Part shown: positions 52,838 to 64,000 of the stretch, one piece after another
Layout: every line of letters begins with the position of its first letter
Position numbering within the stretch: the stretch's first letter is position 1
NCBI GenBank assembly: GCA_027924645.1
Contig: BSBN01001017.1
Location: 12,984,501 to 13,048,500 of the forward strand
Length of the DNA: 64,000 nucleotides
From: Cunninghamia lanceolata
Lineage: Eukaryota > Streptophyta > Pinopsida > Cupressales > Cupressaceae
Direction of reading: 5' to 3'
The notes under the pieces: generated by a model
Databases searched by the model: none
What the model was told of the DNA's origin: nothing
The model's input: only the letters and a program-made list of their open reading frames with translations
Translations under genes and position numbers: made by a program

Positions 52838-55246
52838 CTATTCTTCTTCAACTACACTCTCATGCTTAGGCTCCATCCTAGAAAGATGCCTAATTGGGCA
52901 TCCTTTTGAGATGATAAGTTGAAAACTCTTTTTGTTGGTTCCTTTTTCGAGAATTGTTTCTTCCACAACAACTTCCTTGATCACTTGATCATATTGATCA
53001 CAAACCTTCATCATGAAAGGTGTTAAGCTATCAACAAGGTTAGTGCAAAAATTTTTAGTGACAGTTGAGAATAAATCCTCTTGATGAATGATTTCATCAT
53101 GCAATGCATGCTCTAACTTATCCTCATAATGACTTTCAGAACTCATACCTTCAACATCTATGACAACCTTTCCTTGTGAATCAACCTCTTAATCCTCCAA
53201 GTCATGATTGTCCTCACTTGATCCTTCCCGAATCTACACTTTGCCTAACTAATTCTCTTCATCATGCTTATTGTCCTCATCATTTGCTGGCTTGGGATTT
53301 TGATTGCTACAAGAAATTAGTAGGATTGAAAGCTCTCTACAAGCTAAACAATTAGGATCTTGGCAATCAAGCATAAAGTTATCTTTGAAAGGTTGATCAT
53401 CTTCAACTGGTCCACTTGATTGCTCATCAAAGCAAGCTACCTTAGTCTCATTCATGTTAGCCTCTTCACCACAGTACAATGGGAGCTCTGAGGACAAACT
53501 AGATGCTTCATCCTCATAAAGAATCTAATCTAATTTAACCTTGTGTTCAGCCTGGTAGTCAGGGTCATCATGTGAAACAAGCATGCTAGATTCAGAGACA
53601 AAAATGCCTCTTTGCTCTTCAAACTAAACTAAGGCCCTAATCTCATCATTGCCTTTACAAAACAATAGTGCATCATTTTCTACAATATCTTCTGGTTGTC
53701 CCAAATTGGATGATAAATTTGATTCCTACATGTTGTCTTCATCATCACCAACATAAGCGAGTAGCTGATCAAACAAGGAAACTGAATAATCTCCCTTTTT
53801 TGGTCTATTCTCCATTTGAACCGGAGCAATGTGTCTTTGAAATTGAAGACTTTTGCCTTCCAATCTCTGTTTTTTTCTTTGATTCATCTTATAAACAACA
53901 TTAGAAAAATGTTCAAATGAATCAAAATGCAAAGGGTTCAGTGGCAAGTTTGAATAACCTTCCTCACAAATGCATTACACTCATATTTGGCTAGGGATGT
54001 AGCACAAACAGCAGTAGCCTCTCGCTTTACATTTCATTTGTCTGGCTGATCATCTTCCACAAAACAAGGAGGACCATTAGTGGAAACATTGAAAGGTTCA
54101 TCATGAGAAGTCTTTTCTTGTTTGATCTTCTTCTTCTCTAACTGATATTTCTCCATAGCTATATGAAGTGAATTTACATTCCTAGCTCCTTTCATGGTCA
54201 ATGAGTCATTTTATAAGATAATAGGTCCATCCTTATAAAGGCAAATAGTGATAGGACAATCAGATTTATTTGGTTGGGAAACTTGGGGAACTTCTTGGAT
54301 TTCTTGCAGGGAAAAATGTTGCTCAAGGGGCTGATCTGCAACTATACTAGGTTGAATATGATTAGTTTCCTCAACTTGCAAGGGATGAAGGCTTCTGAAA
54401 CTTGGGATTTCAAGCTTGAGAGGGTGGTTTGGGGAATCAAGGACTTTATTCTACCTATAACTTAGAATCTCAACTTTAGGAGCATTAAGAGGTTCATTCT
54501 ATCTAAAACTTGGAAATTTATAATTATGCACCTCTTCTTGAGCAAGCTATTCTAGAACAATAAGAGCTGCTTGGGCTTGAACAAGCAAAAGCTTTGTTTG
54601 CACAGCTACTTCCCTCTCAAGATTCTCTTCAAACTGTCTCCTTCATGTCTCCAACTCTTGGTCAGAATTCAAGGTCTCCCAAGGTTGTTACTCTTTCTAT
54701 TGGAGATAGGCTTGGTTATCTAACTCTTGCTGCTACAAATTACACTGTTCATATTGCCTTCCTTGAAATTCCCCTCCTTGTTGGTACTAATAACTCTTTA
54801 TGCTTGCAATCTCCTGCTCAAACTGTGTCCTTTGTGCCTCCAACTCTTGCTCATGAAGATAGGCTTGGTAATCTAGTTCCTCCTGGTACTAATTATACTC
54901 GAGCTCCCTCTTAATCTCATCAATCTGCTTCTTGAAGACTATCAAAGTATCTTTAATCATGTCTTTATGCTCCATCACTTATGAATGTTTTGGTTGATCA
55001 GGAGATTGAGTAGTAATATGTATACAGTAAGCATCCTGAGTATTTGGACTAAAACCATCATTATGTCTGCTTGTGTATGACTGGTAAGGAGGCTAAGAAG
55101 GGGTGGGTGGGTGGCAATTATACTATGCATGTTGCTTTTGAAGAGCCATGGAATTGAAAACAGTAGCATGATTGGTCTGATATGGTTGATAAGGAGCCCT
55201 ATAGACATCATTTTCATAGTAGGGTCGAGGATATTCATACTGTCTA
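52838..55246 (-). pseudogene. Acidic coiled-coil ORF of the long-LTR element
   Basis: About 800 codons read leftward with one frameshift near 53950 and a number of stops, mostly TAG. N-terminal part: Tyr/Pro-rich (YEYPRPYYENDVYRAPYQPY). Then two imperfect repeats of a Gln/Glu coiled coil (ELDYQAYLHEQELEAQRTQF and ELDNQAYLQ with QELET then RRQFEENL), PSFR repeats, a basic patch (MEKYQLEKKKIKQEK) and an acidic C-terminal half (FDQLLAYVGDDEDN, FDEQSSGPVEDDQPFKDN). I recognise no enzyme motif and no zinc knuckle. Position directly after the PBS side suggests a Gag-like or novel structural protein, but homology is not evident. Confidence 0.65.
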
Positions 55247-55483
55247 TGAAAATCTAACAATTTTACTCATATGAAAGCTAGAAAATAGAGTGAATCAATA
55301 TTATTTGTAACATACCAGTACTTGATCTATAAAAACTAGTAGATCTTGATTCGGAGTCCCTAGATGTTTTGTCTTCTACCTCCAAAGGCTGAGATCACTG
55401 ACACACACACTAAATATCAGTGATAAATGATCAAACTATTGGACAGAAACAATCTAATCAGTTCTATCAGGCACCCCAAAAAC

Positions 55484-58176
55484 TGTTATCAATCAGATAT
55501 GCACCCTATGCTAAGTTGTTTGACTTAACTATCTGTTGACACATGGGAACACTCCTAGGCCTGTGGGTTGCCAAAACTTGGAGTGAACCTCTAGAGTGAG
55601 TTGGTTCTCCTAATGATTCTTCTAATCTAACTAAATTGCTGACGGAAAAGGTGAGAAGGTAACTAGAATGAAAACTAACTTGAATAGAATTCTAATCTAT
55701 CTAATGCTTTTTACCCACAAACAATCCTTCAAACATAAACTTTCACAATTCCACCTAAATCATATAATTCAAAAGTAATCTATATGAAGGTTCTCTCTAA
55801 ACTCAACATACAACCAGAATTATATGAAAACTTTGCACAATACTTTCACAATAGTGAGACATGATAGAGGATAAAATATTCATTACCACACTGAGACATT
55901 AAATCAATATTGCAATTACGAGGCAAAAGAAGTGAAATAGGAAGGTTTTGTTGTATTGGATTGAAAGGAGTACATGAAAACTGATAGAAACTGAGTAAAA
56001 AATAAGTCTACAAACTCTTTGCCTATGCTCCAGACAGAGGAAACAATAATCTCCAACTGATGAGAAAGAGCTAGCTTTCTCCAATATATCCTGTCCAAAA
56101 GATCCCTTTAGAATGGCTGGAAAAAAGTTCCTAAATATAGTATCTTGATTCCTTTTCGAGCTTTAGTAAAAAACCTTCAAAAATGCCACCAATTTGTCTC
56201 CAAACTGAAGAAGAAATCATCCAAAATCTTTTGTCAAGTGGCCCCCACCAAAATCTTCTTTAAAACATGCTTTATCTACTTAATAAAAGCACTAATTTAT
56301 CCTTATCTATCCAACTTCATCTAGAAGAAAGAAAATCTAAAAGAAAGATTTTATCTACACTCAATCTACTTTAACTGCATTAAAATACCAATTATTTTAA
56401 AGCAATTTATAAAACATTGCTTTAAATAACACTTTACAATGATTCTGCAGTTTATTTTCCCTGATTTATCTCGATTTGACTTTGATTTGTTTTTTTACAA
56501 AAATAAAAATATAAGGCTTCATTCGCTATGCCAAGTATATTATGTCTCATTTGGCATATGATTTTCTATAAAAATCATTAGAAAATGAAGGCAAAATATA
56601 AGCCTATGTGGGTTACTCTCTATTTGATTTGCAAAAATAATCTAAGGCATGTGAGCCTATCTCCAAGGGACATAAATGAGTTTTTATAGCTATGGATATG
56701 CATCATAATCAAAATACACTAAGGCATAAAGCCTAGGCAATAAACATATCAAACGGACCTATGGCATTTGTCATCATCTAAGTCTTGAGACTAGTCATTT
56801 GCAAAGTGAACTTTTACACCATGAATGGTATTACTTGAGGCACAAAAAAATGCATTTGATGTGACAAAAATACCACATCAAATTAGGGCATAAGCAAAAA
56901 CCCTAACACAAAAACACTCCTCAGCCCTAAATTTTCGGGCTTGTTTGCATTTTTCATTTTTAGAAAATGCTCTCTACTTGCTCAGCCACCTTGGCTAGGG
57001 TTTGGACTGAAACTCCTTGATTGTTCATCATTTATGAGTTTTTTTTAAGCATTTACATAGAGAAATGAAGGTAAGAAACCCTCTGCTATGTATGTGATCC
57101 ATTATTTTTTATTTCTCTTCTATTTCTGAGATAAAATTTGGCTTACTGACCATGATTGTGTCATATTTCTATTTATTTCTTCTCTATTGTCACTCTACTC
57201 TGTGTGAACCATCACTTATGGTTGTCTGAGACTCATTAAACAACAAAATGGAAGTAAAATGAAGAATGCCACGCCCCTGCTGACAAGGTGAGTTCACTCT
57301 ACTTTTGAACCCTTCTTCATACTTTAGTATCTCCTTTGGCATATGATACTTGATAAGGCACTAAAGGCCACAACCCAAGCTGATGTCTCTAATTGTTTTC
57401 TCAAACTCTCATAAGCTCGAACCCTTCATGTTTTGTGTCTGCAATTTTTGAGTAACCTGAAAAAAGGTTTTGACATTTGTGTAGAAGAAAATACATACAA
57501 ACATGCATATTTCAGTGGGTTTTCCTCTATAAGGCCATGGCTATATTTCTCCACTCCCTTCTTACTCCATTGATATGAAGGCATTTTTCCCTTTCATATT
57601 TAGTTAGAAGCACTATGAAAACTATCGTACTTCTATAGGATCTCTGCTTACTTTGAAGGTCGTAGCTATAAACCATGTATTCGCTCATTCCTGAGTGGTT
57701 CTCTTCTGTATCTACAAGTTCAGCTTGAAACTGTGATTTTTTAACATTGTTACAATGTTCTCTAGCTTCGGCTGATGGTATTATGCTCTTTCTATTTCTG
57801 AAATGTAAACATAATCTTCACAAGCACTATATTGAGCCATTGGATTGATAAATCTGATCCTTTATCATTTTTGGTTGTTAACAAAACCTTATGGACTCAA
57901 ACCAGCTATGTCCTCTACATCTATGTTTGTCATCTCCATAGCTTTGTTGACTTTTACATTATGCAACAATGGCTACATCTATGGCTATGGTTGATATGGG
58001 GCTTCTTTGTCATCATTTTCTGAATATTGTGCTTTGACTGTATCTAAAGTTTGTATGTTGCAAAATATAATGATAGTTTGTAATAAATACAAATATCATA
58101 CAGCAAAACATAGACTAGTATAGTCATCTTTTTCTTAATATTATGTTGAAGCTTGTTCATTTTTTATGATAAGAGC
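55484..58176 (-). repeat. Long-LTR element, 5' LTR (right copy, interrupted)
   Basis: Matches 47947-50616 over its whole visible length with moderate divergence, including the words CACGCCCCTGCTGACAAGG and CTCTTCTGTATCTGCAAG-like sites. It stops at 58176 where a gag-only element begins. The remaining part lies outside the window. Confidence 0.85.
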
Positions 58177-60864
58177 TGTAGGAGTCAAGGACAACACTGA
58201 GAGGGGGGGTGAATCAGTGTTGTGTGAATTTTTAAATCTTTTTCAATATTTAACTTGCAGAGCACAAAGAAGAGAAAGTTATCATTGAATTGTCAAACAT
58301 ATATGCACATAACTTTGTCAAACACATAGACAAAACTCAAGAGTAAAACATACAATCATAGAGAGATGATTAAGACACAAGAATTGCACGAGTGGAAAAC
58401 CCTCCAGGGGTAGAAAAACCACTCCAGAATTGCCTCACTGGCTTAACTGAAAAACATGCCTCACTGGCAATACAAATTGTATCTAGGAGCACCAACTCCT
58501 TATGGAGCACCAACTCCAATCCCAAACAGAAGCATTCCAACACTGATATACCTCACTGGTAATCCAATAGGTCTCACTGACCTACAAGCCTCACTGGCTA
58601 ATACAATCACTATAAACAAAACATCAAACTTCGTGTGCAAGACAAGATTGCTGTTCATTCAGATTTGCACCATTGTATACAACCTTATACCTCCTGTTAG
58701 ATTTTCAAATCAAAACAAGCTCCATATACAAACCTCTATAAACAATTTTCTCTGCACATTAATCAGATCCATACTGCATATCAATCTTGTATTCTAATCC
58801 TCCATTCAACAACACTAAATATCAATCCTGTATTCCAATATGCACAACAACACTACTTTACTCTGTCTGTTTCATTTATGTCTTACAAGTCTCAATGTCT
58901 TGATCAATCGAATTCATGATTCATGCACCAGATTGTCATTTCAATTGCATATTGTCTTTTAATCACCTTGTCAATCTCTGTATTTGATCCCTGTCAGTTC
59001 ATCATCAATCTGCACAACATCACTCACCTCATCTTGTTAATACACAAGACTCTTAAATCAAAAAGCATCTCTAGTATCATTAAATAAAGTCTGAATATAC
59101 TTTCACAACCCATCACAATGCACTTTCAAAAACCCTTCATATTCTATGCATTAAAAAATTTTGATCTTCCTCTTCTCTGTACATGATCCTTCACATTCTT
59201 TGACATTTCAATTTTGACAATAAGATTACCCCTGCAAATAAAATCTTCAATTTGATTTTCTCACAAGACAAAAACATCATTCAATCCTGTTGATCTTCCT
59301 CAGAAATATCTTCATGAAAACCTTTCATATTCTATATCTGTGAAGAAATTACTTTTCTCTTCATGTCTATAACTGTTCATTTTCTTCCTCTCTTCCTCTT
59401 TGCAAATTCCTGCAATCTTATTTCATCTTCAATAAAATCAAAAAATCAATTCATCTTTGAAAAACAATCTGCCTCAAAAACAATCTTCAATCTGTAAAGA
59501 ATCTTTCTCATTGCATCATTGTTATCTCTGCAATTTTTTTCATGAAAATCTTTTCTAAAATACTTCAATAGTTTTCTAAAAAAAATTGCTTTTAAAAAGC
59601 AATAGTAATCTCCTATAAAGGCTCCTTAATTCTATAATCAATCTTAAGACATTTAATTAAAAATGGAAAAAGAAGTTTCCAAAAATCTTTTATATAAATA
59701 ATACCCACTTATATCGGGCTCCCTCCTTATACCATGCACCTTTCATAAAAATTTACATTTTAAATGTGACATGCCAAAGTTGCTAAGTTTAAACACAAAT
59801 AAAACAAACCTTCCCTTTTTAAATGTGTCGCGGACCCTCCAAAACATTTTCAATTGTTTTTAAATTCATAAAAATCTCCAATGAAAACACGCTCCATAAA
59901 CATGTGAAGAGAGACTTCCCGCCCGAGGCCTTTTGAAAAGAGACCGGTGGAGTTGGTTAAATGGATGAGGTGGGCCGGTCACCACCATGACTAGGGACCC
60001 CTCCAAACGGTGGTGCTTAAGTGAACTGACCGGTTCTAGCAGGTCACCATTCAAATAGAGCATAAAGTGTAAATGACTGTCAAACAAGGCTGTTTAACTT
60101 TCAAGCCCATTTAGGATATGAGAGATGTTTAGGATATTTAAAACAAATGGTGACACCTTGACCATTAGATAGCCTTCATTTTTAAAGCAACATTCTTGAA
60201 GCATATTAACACACTTCAACACTGAGATAAGCATCTTTATGAACCATAACTGTGACACCCTGAAGAATATGAAAGCAAATGATTTTGTCTAACCAAAGCA
60301 TCATATGACATGACATGTATGAACCTATCCATTCCTCTTGGCAGACCAAGATCAGATATCACAACTCACTGCAGTCTAAGCTCATACAACATCTCTTGTG
60401 AGAACATATACCATCTCCTATAAAGAATCTTATACATGATCAACAAATACGAAGACAATAGACAAATCACATGCACACCTTTGGATACCATATGAACAGT
60501 ATACATCCTAATCTTCAACTACCACATGAAAAGCATATATCCTGATCTCAACATTACACATCAAGTGTATTCATGTGATCCTTTGAATACCAACAACTGA
60601 TATCATCAACCTTGTCAAGAACCAACACATTGCAAACCTTTGAATACTAACAATTGATATCATCAACCTTGTCAAGAACCTGATGAATAATGAAGACCAT
60701 GCCTACCAAGAATATGTCATGTTCACTGATATGACATTGTGAAGAACACATCTCCTGATGATGCAAGATCAAACCTGTGAAGTATAAAACCATTCTCTAT
60801 ATCTGCAAGATGATGTCTCATGCTCCTGAACACTTTTGACATCAATGACAACCTAACACCATCA
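58177..60864 (-). repeat. TR-GAG 3' LTR
   Basis: Plus strand TGTAGGAGTC to AACACCATCA. The first 150 bases match 63851-64000 with very few differences. It contains five copies of CCTCACTGGC-like words (58428-58600), a TATA box on the minus strand at 59687-59696, and a ~50-bp direct repeat at about 60590-60685 (CTGATATCATCAACCTTGTC). Confidence 0.85.
59687..59696 (-). promoter_or_regulatory. TATA box in TR-GAG LTR
   Basis: Minus strand TATATAAAAG within the LTR, a plausible core promoter for the leftward transcript. Confidence 0.5.
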
Positions 60865-60960
60865 ATCTCCCCCTTTGTCATTGATGGCAAAACCACCTGA
60901 TGTATATTTTTCTTTCTCCCCCTTTTTGACATCGGATGACAAAGACCATTATCTCCCCCT
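60865..60960 (-). promoter_or_regulatory. Multiple polypurine tracts of TR-GAG
   Basis: Minus strand CAAAGGGGGAGAT borders the LTR start TGATGGTG (60865-60877). Further purine blocks AAAAAGGGGGAGAAAGA (60911-60930) and AGGGGGAGAT (60951-60960) follow inward. The repeated arrangement matches that of the copia element at 35004-35134. Confidence 0.8.
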
Positions 60961-62201
60961 GAGAACAACTCCACAAAATCTTTGAAGCCATTTGTCTTTC
61001 ATGAAACTTACATCTGATGACAATACCACTGTGAAGATGAAGACTGACACACTCCTTCCTGATAACATCACAAACTTTCAAAACAAACAGTTCTTCTTCA
61101 ATCAACAACCTTTTTGACCTGAAATAACAAATCTCCAAGATCTTTCATGTATTAGAGATCATAAACAAATTACTACTCAGAAATACCATTGGTAAACATT
61201 TGACAAGACTAACCAACATAACTCAACTCAACTCAACACTTATCCACTTCCTGAATTAGTCCTGAAGCAACATATCCACCTGAAGTATACTATCCAATTA
61301 CTGATATTCAACCTTCTGAACACTTTTGCAAAGAAATCATAAACATACCAATACTCTTTGATAAACAGATTTGCAGGCAAAAATTATGAAGACTCCTTAT
61401 CATACAGTTCCCAACACAAGATGCCAAGATGACCATTTTTATAAGACCTTTACTTGCCTCTGATTTGATGAAATACAAGACTCACCATCAATGTCATAAA
61501 AGACTCTGGATTGTCATAACTTGAAGCTCATACCTGAAATCACCACACAATTTGAACAAACCTTTCTGAAAGCTCCAAGGTACATGTCATAAACATAACT
61601 CAACAAAGCAATAGATATAATCATCAAACTAATTTCCTGATTGAACTATCATCCTGCATATTCTAACACCTTTTCTTGATAGACCATCTTGCTGTTCCTG
61701 CACATATTATACTGTCAAATCTGATATACAACACTCTGGCAAAAAACTGATATATTCATGACCACATCTGAAACATACCGCAATCAACAAGAATTAGTGC
61801 CTTTTGACTCTATGATACAAATCATCCAACCAATTAAGATTTTACAACCTTCACCATCAAGCTCTTCCTGTAACACCACTTTGCAAAACCAAATCCAGGT
61901 GAGAGTTCCTTGACAACAGCTTAACAGAGGCATCATTACAACTTAATCATGTAAGTATCAAACAATATACAAATAGGATCAATGTCACAACATCATCAAA
62001 ATTTTTGTGCAGAGAGCTTTTGAACACTTTATGATCCACTAAACATGTTACTGATCATGAACACCTAACATACACTGAAACTTAATTTCAAACATTTCAG
62101 GCAAGCATGACAAACAAAAAAAGTTCAACTAATCTCCTCCTGTAACTTCTTGGGGATAAAAAATAGAACAAGAACAACTCCCCCTCACATTATGCTATCT
62201 A
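60961..62201. other. Non-coding interior of TR-GAG
   Basis: About 1.2 kb downstream of gag where pol would be expected. No RT, integrase or protease motif is found in any frame, and the short frames lack domain character. Confidence 0.6.
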
Positions 62202-63782
62202 TTATGCAACAGATGAAATGACTTGTGCAGGATGCACAAGCTTAGATTTTGACTTCTCTTTACTTTCTTTCTGCCTCCAGATTTTCACAGGTGCTTTCTT
62301 CCTCCAAACCTTTTCTGTCTTTTTCTTTTGCCAACCTTTCAAATTAGGTGGAGCTCTCCTGCAACTGTGTGCTTTATGACCAAGAGAGTTGCAATTATAA
62401 CAAATTATGTTGTAATCAAAATCAATTGACTGATAATACCTTTGAGCACTCATATTAAGCTTCCATGAAGGATCATACACTCTATTCATTTTGCAGTTTC
62501 TTTGAATATGTCCAACATTATTGCACTTGTAACATACAAGGTTAGTATTCCTTTTGCAATCAACTGCTTTATGACCAAAATAATTACAAGTATAACAGTA
62601 ACCATTAAATGAATAGTTATACCTGTACATGTATGTTTGTCTAACAGGAGCACTTCTTCTGAAATTTCTTCTTCTTTGATTATGCATTTTGTTTTCAGTG
62701 GCAGTATTCAAATCAATCTTCTCTCTGGGAGTCTCTCTGACTTTTGAACATTCTCCTTCTTCAAATCCTAATCCAGTTGTGTCATTATGCTGCTTCTGTT
62801 TGCCCAACAACACATGTAACTTGCTTGTGCTTTCTTCAAACTCCTGATACTTCTTAGATAAAGTCTTCAGACTATCATAATCTTTTCTGAGTTTGATAAT
62901 TTCTCCCTCTAGTTTTAGATTCTCATTCCTTCTAACTTCAAGGTCAGATATTGATACATCAGCTATCCTCTTAGCTTCTTCAATTTCTGTCTTCAATCTA
63001 GCAATTAGTTTGTCAGAATCATCAATATATGTCTTTAAACTGATAATCTGACATCTGGCCTCTTCAAGATCTGTAGAAACAATTTCAAGTTCTGAAAGTG
63101 CATTGACTTTTGATTCTCTTTCTTGTTGCAGCTGCAAGTTTAGTTTCTGATTCTCTCTCTTATACTTCTTGAGCTCACTCAGGGCATATATAAGCTCTCC
63201 TTCCATATCAATCTCACAATCTTCTTCATCATCATCACTTGTGATGCTGGCTTCTTCTAAATCAAATTGGGATTGAACATCAACTCCTTCATTTGAAAGT
63301 TTCCTTTCATAGTCACTCTTCTCAGATAATAAGTTGTTTTCTTCTTCAGGTGTACTACCTTGATAAATTTTTATCAACTTTTTCCAGACATCCTGAGCTG
63401 TTTCACACTGCACCACTTTACAAGAAATATCATTAGATAAACCAGATAAAATAACCTTCTTGGCTATATGATTGCAATTAATAGCCTCTTTGTTATTTGT
63501 AGAGTTAGAATATCCATTCTCAACAGACATCCATATATCATATCCTAAAGAGGATAAATAGGCTTGCATTCTCATACACCAAACTGAAAAATCTGAACCA
63601 TTAAACAAAGGAGCATCTGAAATCTTTTCTTCTAATACAATACCAGACTTAACATGGAGAACATCTTTATCAACTGAATTTATATCAACATCTGAATTTG
63701 ATATGGATAATGTCATTTGTGTCTTCTGACCAGAATGATGCTTAAGATTTCTCATGTTCTTATTTCTCCTGCACTTACCCAT
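62202..63782 (-). CDS. gag: Gag of the TR-GAG copia element
   Basis: 526 residues from the ATG at 63782 (MGKCRRNKNM) to a stop at 62202, no interruptions. Residues ~55-140 match the N-terminal Gag (UBN2-type) domain: APLFNGSDFSVWCMRMQAYL and ETAQDVWKKLIKIYQGS. The domain then breaks off and an acidic patch (DDDEEDCEIDMEGE, 183-196) and a coiled coil (~197-325) follow. The C-terminal part has three perfect CX2CX4HX4C zinc knuckles: CYTCNYFGHKAVDC (396-409), CYKCNNVGHIQRNC (417-430) and CYNCNSLGHKAHSC (461-474), then a Lys/Trp-rich basic tail. It should bind and package RNA. The start lies about 55 bp from the PBS. An in-frame TTG nine codons upstream is ignored. Confidence 0.9.
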   Translation of the reverse strand: MGKCRRNKNMRNLKHHSGQKTQMTLSISNSDVDINSVDKDVLHVKSGIVLEEKISDAPLFNGSDFSVWCMRMQAYLSSLGYDIWMSVENGYSNSTNNKEAINCNHIAKKVILSGLSNDISCKVVQCETAQDVWKKLIKIYQGSTPEEENNLLSEKSDYERKLSNEGVDVQSQFDLEEASITSDDDEEDCEIDMEGELIYALSELKKYKRENQKLNLQLQQERESKVNALSELEIVSTDLEEARCQIISLKTYIDDSDKLIARLKTEIEEAKRIADVSISDLEVRRNENLKLEGEIIKLRKDYDSLKTLSKKYQEFEESTSKLHVLLGKQKQHNDTTGLGFEEGECSKVRETPREKIDLNTATENKMHNQRRRNFRRSAPVRQTYMYRYNYSFNGYCYTCNYFGHKAVDCKRNTNLVCYKCNNVGHIQRNCKMNRVYDPSWKLNMSAQRYYQSIDFDYNIICYNCNSLGHKAHSCRRAPPNLKGWQKKKTEKVWRKKAPVKIWRQKESKEKSKSKLVHPAQVISSVA

Positions 63783-63837
63783 TGAACTCCACACACAAGA
63801 TCTACCCAAGCTGATTAAGCTGTAGAAGGGAAACTGG

Positions 63838-63848
63838 CTCTGATACCA
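63838..63848 (-). promoter_or_regulatory. TR-GAG primer-binding site
   Basis: Minus strand TGGTATCAGAG, two bases inside the 5' LTR end. Initiator tRNA-Met type, as in the copia element and TRIM of this window. Confidence 0.9.
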
Positions 63849-63850
63849 AT

Positions 63851-64000
63851 TGTAGGAGTCAAGGACAACATTGAGAGGGGGGGTGAATCAGTGTTGTGTG
63901 AATTTTTAAATCTTTTTCAATATTTAACTTGCAGAGCACAAAGAAGAGAAAGTTATCATTGAATTGTCAAACATATATGCACATAACTTTGTCAAACACA
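63851..64000 (-). repeat. TR-GAG 5' LTR (partial)
   Basis: Starts TGTAGGAGTCAAGG like the 3' LTR at 58177 and continues to the window edge with near identity. If full length it would end about 2.5 kb beyond the window, next to the second half of the duplication AGAGC (58172-58176). Confidence 0.88.

Larger units (their letters stand above)
47947..64000 (-). mobile_element. Long-LTR, pol-less element (LARD-like), runs past window end
   Basis: Two long direct repeats, 47947 onward and 55484 onward, both start TGTTATCAATCAGATATGCA and match for about 2.67 kb, until the second is broken at 58177 by another element. Between them lies one long minus-strand ORF and no RT or integrase. The proposed left-LTR end at 51595 has TGTGATAC on the minus strand after AGGAGGGGA (PPT-like), making the LTR about 3.65 kb. 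On the minus strand TTTTTGGGGTGCCTGATAG lies next to the right LTR; its tRNA match is unknown. The element inserted into the gag fragment at 47946. The end coordinate is simply the window edge. Confidence 0.7.
58177..64000 (-). mobile_element. Gag-only copia element (TR-GAG type), right end outside
   Basis: A 2688-bp 3' LTR (58177-60864), PPT-like tracts, 1.3 kb without genes, one intact gag, an initiator-Met PBS and the first 150 bp of the 5' LTR. The interior is only 2986 bp and has no pol. This is the plan of terminal-repeat retrotransposons with a GAG domain. The gag is uninterrupted and the visible LTR ends are nearly identical, so this is probably the youngest insertion. Hairpin, PPTs and Gag tail link it to Sirevirus-like copia. 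Confidence 0.88.

Noticed and set aside
47947..58176. Simple segmental duplication instead of LTRs
   Set aside because: The repeats begin with TG at the same base, bound a minus-strand ORF and have a PPT-like tract at the proposed inner edge; LTRs fit better, though the second end is unseen.

Overview
This window looks like a nuclear, TE-dominated stretch of a large seed-plant genome. A gymnosperm is plausible, but the sequence alone does not prove it. I see no convincing host gene, tRNA, rRNA or CRISPR. The window is a nest of LTR retrotransposons of very different ages, most of them non-autonomous, and several carry proteins that are not standard gag-pol.

Layout. (1) 1-3.8 kb is AT-rich DNA with a telomere-like hairpin, diverged direct repeats and two copies of a ~290-bp repeat. 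(2) 3.8-6.94 kb and 25.67-28.19 kb belong to an older minus-strand element with one protease-like ORF that lacks an obvious active site. (3) That ORF is split by a complete 18.7-kb Ty3/gypsy element of the Tat type (6940-25670, minus strand). It has 1.09-kb LTRs, a perfect 5-bp duplication GTAAT, PPT, PBS, gag, protease, G-patch, RT, two RNase H domains and integrase. On its opposite strand it carries a ~750-codon relic of a plant mobile domain (PMD) gene. (4) 28192-37148 holds the integrase of a second Tat-like element (plus strand). It is split by an 8.1-kb Sirevirus-like Ty1/copia element (28551-36653, duplication AAGGA) with no detectable pol and a ~1,000-codon ORF of unknown function. (5) 38.2-40.4 kb holds a second PMD relic, again antisense and downstream of the second Tat integrase. 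It is interrupted by a 328-bp TRIM (39488-39815, duplication GATAA). (6) 40.4-47.2 kb is mostly unassigned, with a short-motif cluster and a degraded acidic ORF. (7) 47.2-47.9 kb is a gag fragment broken by a large element with very long direct terminal repeats (47947 onward; the second copy begins at 55484) and a single acidic, coiled-coil ORF. (8) That second terminal repeat is broken at 58177 by a young-looking gag-only copia element (TR-GAG type). It has a 2.69-kb LTR and an uninterrupted 526-residue Gag, and it runs past the window end.

How they fit together. Target-site duplications, or frame continuity across the breaks, set the order: the Tat element is younger than the protease-like ORF, copia is younger than the second Tat integrase, the TRIM is younger than the second PMD relic, and TR-GAG is younger than the long-LTR element, which is younger than the gag fragment. 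The non-autonomous copia and TR-GAG would need enzymes from a full-length relative. Their shared U5 hairpin, multiple polypurine tracts, initiator-Met PBS and related Gag tails point to one Sirevirus-like partner family.
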